A DNA stretch of 52,295 nucleotides, taken from NCBI GenBank assembly GCA_902536775.1, contig CACAYX010000005.1, forward strand, positions 1 to 52,295. The letters are read 5' to 3'. Below are positions 47,961 to 52,295 of the stretch, piece after piece; position 1 is the first letter of the stretch, and each line of letters begins with the position of its first letter. The notes under the pieces were generated by a model. The model was not told the origin of the DNA. It made no database searches and saw nothing but the letters and a program-made list of their open reading frames with translations. Source of the stretch: an uncultured Prochlorococcus sp. (GTDB lineage: Bacteria; Cyanobacteriota; Cyanobacteriia; PCC-6307; Cyanobiaceae). The position numbers were made by a program, and so were the translations under genes.

Positions 47961-47984
47961 AAATATGTTTCTAAACAAATATGT
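47961..47984. promoter_or_regulatory. Direct repeat and palindrome upstream of chlL
   Basis: AAATATGT occurs twice (47961-47968 and 47977-47984), 16 bases apart start to start. The region between forms a 12-base dyad TGTTT-CT-AAACA (47966-47977). The set lies 54-77 bases before the chlL start in the 192-base chlB-chlL spacer, suggesting a separate chlL promoter with a binding site. Confidence 0.35.
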
Positions 47985-48052
47985 ATTTAATTGTATTAAA
48001 AGTGAGGGATATGTTCCTATTACTGAATTTTTAGGATTAAATCTATTAAATT

Positions 48053-48070
48053 ATGAGTGAAAATACTCAT
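48053..48070 (-). other. Small hairpin downstream of chlB
   Basis: ATGAGT (48053-48058) and ACTCAT (48065-48070) pair around GAAAAT, 30 bases beyond the chlB stop on the minus strand. There is no strong T-tract, so it may be an mRNA 3' end stabiliser or processing site between chlB and chlL. Confidence 0.25.
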
Positions 48071-48099
48071 GACTTAATTATAGTTTATTAGTAAATAGA

Positions 48100-49671
48100 T
48101 TAACTGAAATATGCTTTGGCATCATAAAGAGTTTCATCGCTTATCTCTGGAATTCCTCTCAGGATTGCATATTTTTCAGTATTTGTTTTGACTTTACCTC
48201 TTACAAAAAATGGAACTTTTGTTAATTCAGCCCTGCCAGATTCAGTCCAAATAATGCCCTCTTTAGGATTATTCTCTTTTTTTTCGTCAGAATTTAAAAT
48301 ATTATTTGTGTTTGTCGATGTATGCCCTAAATGGCTTTGATGACCATCAACAAACTCAAAGTCATGTTTGAACATATCAATAAGATGCTCTTCTAAGCCC
48401 ATCATTAGTGGATGTACCCAGTCATCAAAAATTACATTTGCTCCTTCCCATCCCATTTGAGGGCTATATCTTGCAGGAACATCTTGAACATGCATTGGAG
48501 TACTAATTACTGAGCATGGAATGCCAAGTCTTTTTGCACTATGCCTTTCCATTTGGGTCCCTAAAACTAGTTCAGGGGAGGCTTTTTTCATGGCATCTTC
48601 AACTTCTAGATAATTGTTAGTTATCAGAGCTTCTACATTAAGATCTTTTGCAGTAGCTCTTACTTGCCTAGCCATCTCCCTGCTGTATGTTCCAAGACCC
48701 ACTACTTCAAAACCCAATTCTTCCTTAGCAATTTTGGCTGCTGCAATTGCATGTGTTCCATCACCAAAAATAAAAACTCTTTTACCAGTTAGATAATTAG
48801 AGTCAACTGATTTTGAGTACCAAGGAAGTTTTGATTTATTTTCTAATTCTTCTTTATTCGTTAAAGGAAGATCTAATTTCTCATGAACTTCATTTATAAA
48901 TTCAATTGTATTTTTTATTCCAATAGGGATAGTATTCGTATATTCCATTCCAAAGTTTCGTTTAAGCCATTCGCATGATGCTTCCGCAATTTCTTGATAA
49001 AGACAGATATTTATTTCAGCATCAATTAGTCTTTCAATATCATCTGGACTAGCACCTAATGGAGCAACTACGTTTGTATCTATACCTTGTTCCGAAAGTA
49101 TGCGTTGGATTTCGATTACATCATCTCTGCATCTAAATCCTAGTAATGAAGGGCCAAGTATATTAACTTTTGGTCTCCTACCTAATTCCCTCCACCTAAG
49201 GGGACTTATTTTGTCCGAAGAACTTACTTTTTCTTTTAAAAGGGTTCTTGTTAGTTGATAAAAGGTTTCTGACGCCCCCCAATTTTCTTTCTTGCTGTAA
49301 GCAGGTAATTCAAGATTAACAATCGGCATATCAAACCCCATCCCTTTCGCAAGTGCTCCAGGTTGGTCTTGGATAAGTTCTGCTGTACAACTTTCTCCGA
49401 CTAAAAGAGTTTTGGGTTTGAATCGTTCAACCGCTTCCTTAATATTTTTCTTCACTAATTCTGCTGTATCGCCTCCAAGGTCTCTAGCCTGAAAAGTTGT
49501 ATAAGTTACTGGAGGCCTTTGCCCCCTCCTCTCGATCATGGTAAAGAGAAGATCTGCATATGTATCTCCTTGGGGGGCATGAAGCACATAATGAATGTCT
49601 TTCATTGACGAGGCAATTCTCATAGCACCAACATGTGGTGGTCCTTCATACGTCCAAAGAGTTAATTCCAT
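48100..49671 (-). CDS. chlB: Light-independent protochlorophyllide reductase subunit B
   Basis: A 523-residue NifK-like subunit that with ChlN binds protochlorophyllide and a 4Fe-4S cluster. The N-terminal [18 protein letters not shown] is diagnostic; [14 protein letters not shown] and [15 protein letters not shown] are typical. A C-terminal domain of about 60 residues ([26 protein letters not shown]) closes the active site in the complex. It follows chlN by five bases, so the two are one operon. Confidence 0.97.
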   Translation of the reverse strand: MELTLWTYEGPPHVGAMRIASSMKDIHYVLHAPQGDTYADLLFTMIERRGQRPPVTYTTFQARDLGGDTAELVKKNIKEAVERFKPKTLLVGESCTAELIQDQPGALAKGMGFDMPIVNLELPAYSKKENWGASETFYQLTRTLLKEKVSSSDKISPLRWRELGRRPKVNILGPSLLGFRCRDDVIEIQRILSEQGIDTNVVAPLGASPDDIERLIDAEINICLYQEIAEASCEWLKRNFGMEYTNTIPIGIKNTIEFINEVHEKLDLPLTNKEELENKSKLPWYSKSVDSNYLTGKRVFIFGDGTHAIAAAKIAKEELGFEVVGLGTYSREMARQVRATAKDLNVEALITNNYLEVEDAMKKASPELVLGTQMERHSAKRLGIPCSVISTPMHVQDVPARYSPQMGWEGANVIFDDWVHPLMMGLEEHLIDMFKHDFEFVDGHQSHLGHTSTNTNNILNSDEKKENNPKEGIIWTESGRAELTKVPFFVRGKVKTNTEKYAILRGIPEISDETLYDAKAYFS

Positions 49672-49676
49672 AGTTT

Positions 49677-50975
<1,299 letters not shown>

Positions 50976-51089
50976 TTAATTTAAGAAAGTAATTAATAAG
51001 TTCTCTTACAAAATGAACACATTTAAAAAACTTATATGAATGTTTAAATACTTAAATGGGAATTATGAAAAAAACTTTTTGGGCGTATT

Positions 51090-51458
51090 TTAATTTCTGT
51101 AAAAGGATTTTCCTTGACTTGATTTTGAGATTTTCCATACATTTCTAGCTATTTTCGTTGCTAATAATCCTGCTCTTTCTAACTTAGATTTTCCGGGCTT
51201 TGCTCCAATTAAAGCTGTCACTTCTGAAGTAGTTAAAGGTGCTCCAGTATTTATAGCTAATTGCGTTAACTCCAATCTATCTCTAAGGTTCTTAAGATTT
51301 GCCTTCTCGATTTTATCTTCTTCTAACCAACTAAAAGATGGATCTTTCTGAGATAATTTTTGCATCAAGCTTAGGCTTACTAATCCAAGAGTTTGATCAG
51401 GAGTTAATTCTTTTTCAGTGCCAGAAACATTTGGTTCTTTTTTTTGAGAAGTTCCCAT
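51090..51458 (-). CDS. Conserved-looking protein of unknown function next to csoS1D
   Basis: A 122-residue, mostly helical, basic protein. The first 20 residues are polar and the middle is leucine-rich (LGLVSLSLMQKLSQKD, LRDRLELTQLAIN). The region TTSEVTALIGAKPGKSKLERAGL resembles a helix-turn-helix or DNA-binding-like segment, but this is weak. It has an ATG start and is divergent from csoS1D with a 97-base spacer. I do not recognise the family. A role at the carboxysome is suggested only by position. Confidence 0.65.
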   Translation of the reverse strand: MGTSQKKEPNVSGTEKELTPDQTLGLVSLSLMQKLSQKDPSFSWLEEDKIEKANLKNLRDRLELTQLAINTGAPLTTSEVTALIGAKPGKSKLERAGLLATKIARNVWKISKSSQGKSFYRN

Positions 51459-51472
51459 AAAAATGCATATCT

Positions 51473-51513
51473 TTTACTTGAAGTTATCGTTTTGTGGGAA
51501 GCATGCAAGTAAA
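51473..51513. promoter_or_regulatory. Inverted repeat in the csoS1D divergent promoter region
   Basis: TTTACTTG (51473-51480) and CAAGTAAA (51506-51513) are perfect complements 25 bases apart, in the 97-base spacer between the unknown gene and csoS1D. A TATAGT at 51543-51548 may be the -10 of csoS1D; if so, transcription starts at or next to its ATG. Confidence 0.3.
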
Positions 51514-51555
51514 TTTAATGGAAAAAATGAACCATTATCCGTTATAGTCGCGTGA

Positions 51556-52295
51556 ATGGAACCAACTTCTAGTTTAAACAGAGGGGAACGAAAGAAAGGG
51601 AGTTCTCTTGTCACAGGATCTGAGGTGCAATCTCAGGCTAGTGGTGCAAGCTGTTTTATTACAACTGATTCAGAAAAGTCTTTGGTATCCAGACAAGCAA
51701 GTCAAGTAGAACAAATTGAGTTAAGAACATATGTTTTTTTAGATTCTCTTCAGCCTCAATTGGCTGCATATATGGGAACTGTTAGTAGAGGTTTTTTACC
51801 AATCCCTGGAGACTCATGCCTATGGATGGAAGTTTCACCTGGGATGGCCGTGCATAGAGTCACTGATATTGCCTTAAAGGCTAGTAATGTAAGACTTGGA
51901 CAGATGATCGTTGAAAGAGCATTTGGTTCTCTTGCCCTTTACCATAAAGATCAAAGTACTGTTTTGCATTCCGGGGATGTTGTTCTAGATGCTATTGGAA
52001 GTGAAGTTAGAAAAAGAACCAAACCTTCAACAAGTTGGACAGAGGTTATTAGAGCTATTACTCCAGATCATGCAGTTTTAATAAATAGACAAAATAGGAG
52101 TGGATCAATGATTCAATCTGGGATGAGTATGTTTATATTAGAAACTGAACCGGCTGGGTATGTCTTAAAAGCGGCAAATGAAGCAGAAAAAGCATCAAAT
52201 ATAACTGTTGTTGATGTAAAGGCAGTTGGAGCTTTTGGTCGATTAACTCTAGCAGGGAAAGAAGGAGATGTAGAAGAAGCAGCAGCTGCTGCTAT
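51556..52295 (+). CDS. csoS1D: Carboxysome shell protein CsoS1D, tandem BMC domains (partial, C-terminus outside window)
   Basis: The visible 246 residues are nearly the whole of CsoS1D, a shell protein with two fused bacterial-microcompartment domains that forms trimers with a gated pore. The first domain starts near residue 54 ([20 protein letters not shown]) and includes the pore residues in [10 protein letters not shown]. The second begins near residue 154 ([10 protein letters not shown]) and ends in [16 protein letters not shown]. About 50 N-terminal residues are polar. The frame runs off the right edge, where in Prochlorococcus the csoS1-rbcL carboxysome operon follows. Confidence 0.95.
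   Translation, partial: MEPTSSLNRGERKKGSSLVTGSEVQSQASGASCFITTDSEKSLVSRQASQVEQIELRTYVFLDSLQPQLAAYMGTVSRGFLPIPGDSCLWMEVSPGMAVHRVTDIALKASNVRLGQMIVERAFGSLALYHKDQSTVLHSGDVVLDAIGSEVRKRTKPSTSWTEVIRAITPDHAVLINRQNRSGSMIQSGMSMFILETEPAGYVLKAANEAEKASNITVVDVKAVGAFGRLTLAGKEGDVEEAAAAA

Noticed and set aside
51066-51149. Plus-strand ORF beginning MKKTFWAYF
   Set aside because: Only 27 codons, mostly antisense to the 122-residue gene, with no ribosome site; likely chance.

Overview
The window reads as core genome of a high-light-adapted Prochlorococcus. The sequence is AT-rich, with short spacers and many TTG starts. The gene set is that of a marine picocyanobacterium: the photosystem I peptide PsaM, both protochlorophyllide reductases (Por and ChlL/ChlN/ChlB), Psb27, a ferrochelatase with a fused high-light-inducible helix, the two-gene alkane pathway (acyl-ACP reductase and aldehyde deformylating oxygenase), the shell protein CsoS1D at the right edge, and Tab2- and S1-type translation factors. 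I cannot name the strain. I found no tRNA, rRNA, CRISPR array, insertion sequence or genomic island.

Layout. 1-6 kb: a CobW-type GTPase cut by the left edge, pterin dehydratase, YjbQ, an M32 carboxypeptidase, a family I pyrophosphatase, hemC and the principal sigma factor. 6-18 kb: priA behind a leader with a possible short ORF, a DUF3153 lipoprotein, argB, DUF2854, ssb, cobK, cutA, a PfkB kinase, purA, psb27 and proS. 18-31 kb: a small helix-turn-helix-like gene, an overlapping run of a membrane protein, a second pyrophosphatase and an Spx/ArsC-like protein, then lepB, a tandem histidine phosphatase, a CPBP protease, an FtsL-like gene fused by overlap to ftsI, tal, a geranylgeranyl-reductase-type flavoprotein, frr, pyrH, cobO and a lone tyrosine recombinase. 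31-42 kb: hemH, ilvB, a small exported SNase-like protein, yfiH, tab2 and an S1 protein, then the alkane/fatty-acid block (creatininase-type hydrolase, ado, aar, accA, SDR) and folE. 42-52 kb: trpF, a site-2-type protease, a lipoate-ligase-like protein, psaM, a small membrane protein, por, chlL, chlB, chlN and csoS1D.

How the genes work together. Tetrapyrrole genes recur through the window: hemC early in the pathway, hemH on the haem branch, cobK and cobO on the corrin branch, and por plus chlLNB on the chlorophyll branch. Aar, Ado and AccA join fatty-acid supply to alkane production. Psb27, PsaM, Tab2 and CsoS1D serve photosystem assembly and carbon fixation.

Most notable points. (1) yfiH has no ATG, GTG, TTG or CTG upstream of a GTG that would delete a zinc ligand; an ATT behind an AGGAG looks like the true start. 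(2) Of the two family I pyrophosphatases, the typical cyanobacterial one carries Ala in place of the catalytic Asp of the DGDPxD motif. (3) The unannotated membrane protein before ftsI has FtsL topology. (4) priA has a promoter and leader with a possible peptide whose stop overlaps the priA start. (5) Several perfect dyads lie in divergent promoter regions. I saw no convincing new multi-gene system; most of the window is conserved housekeeping content.
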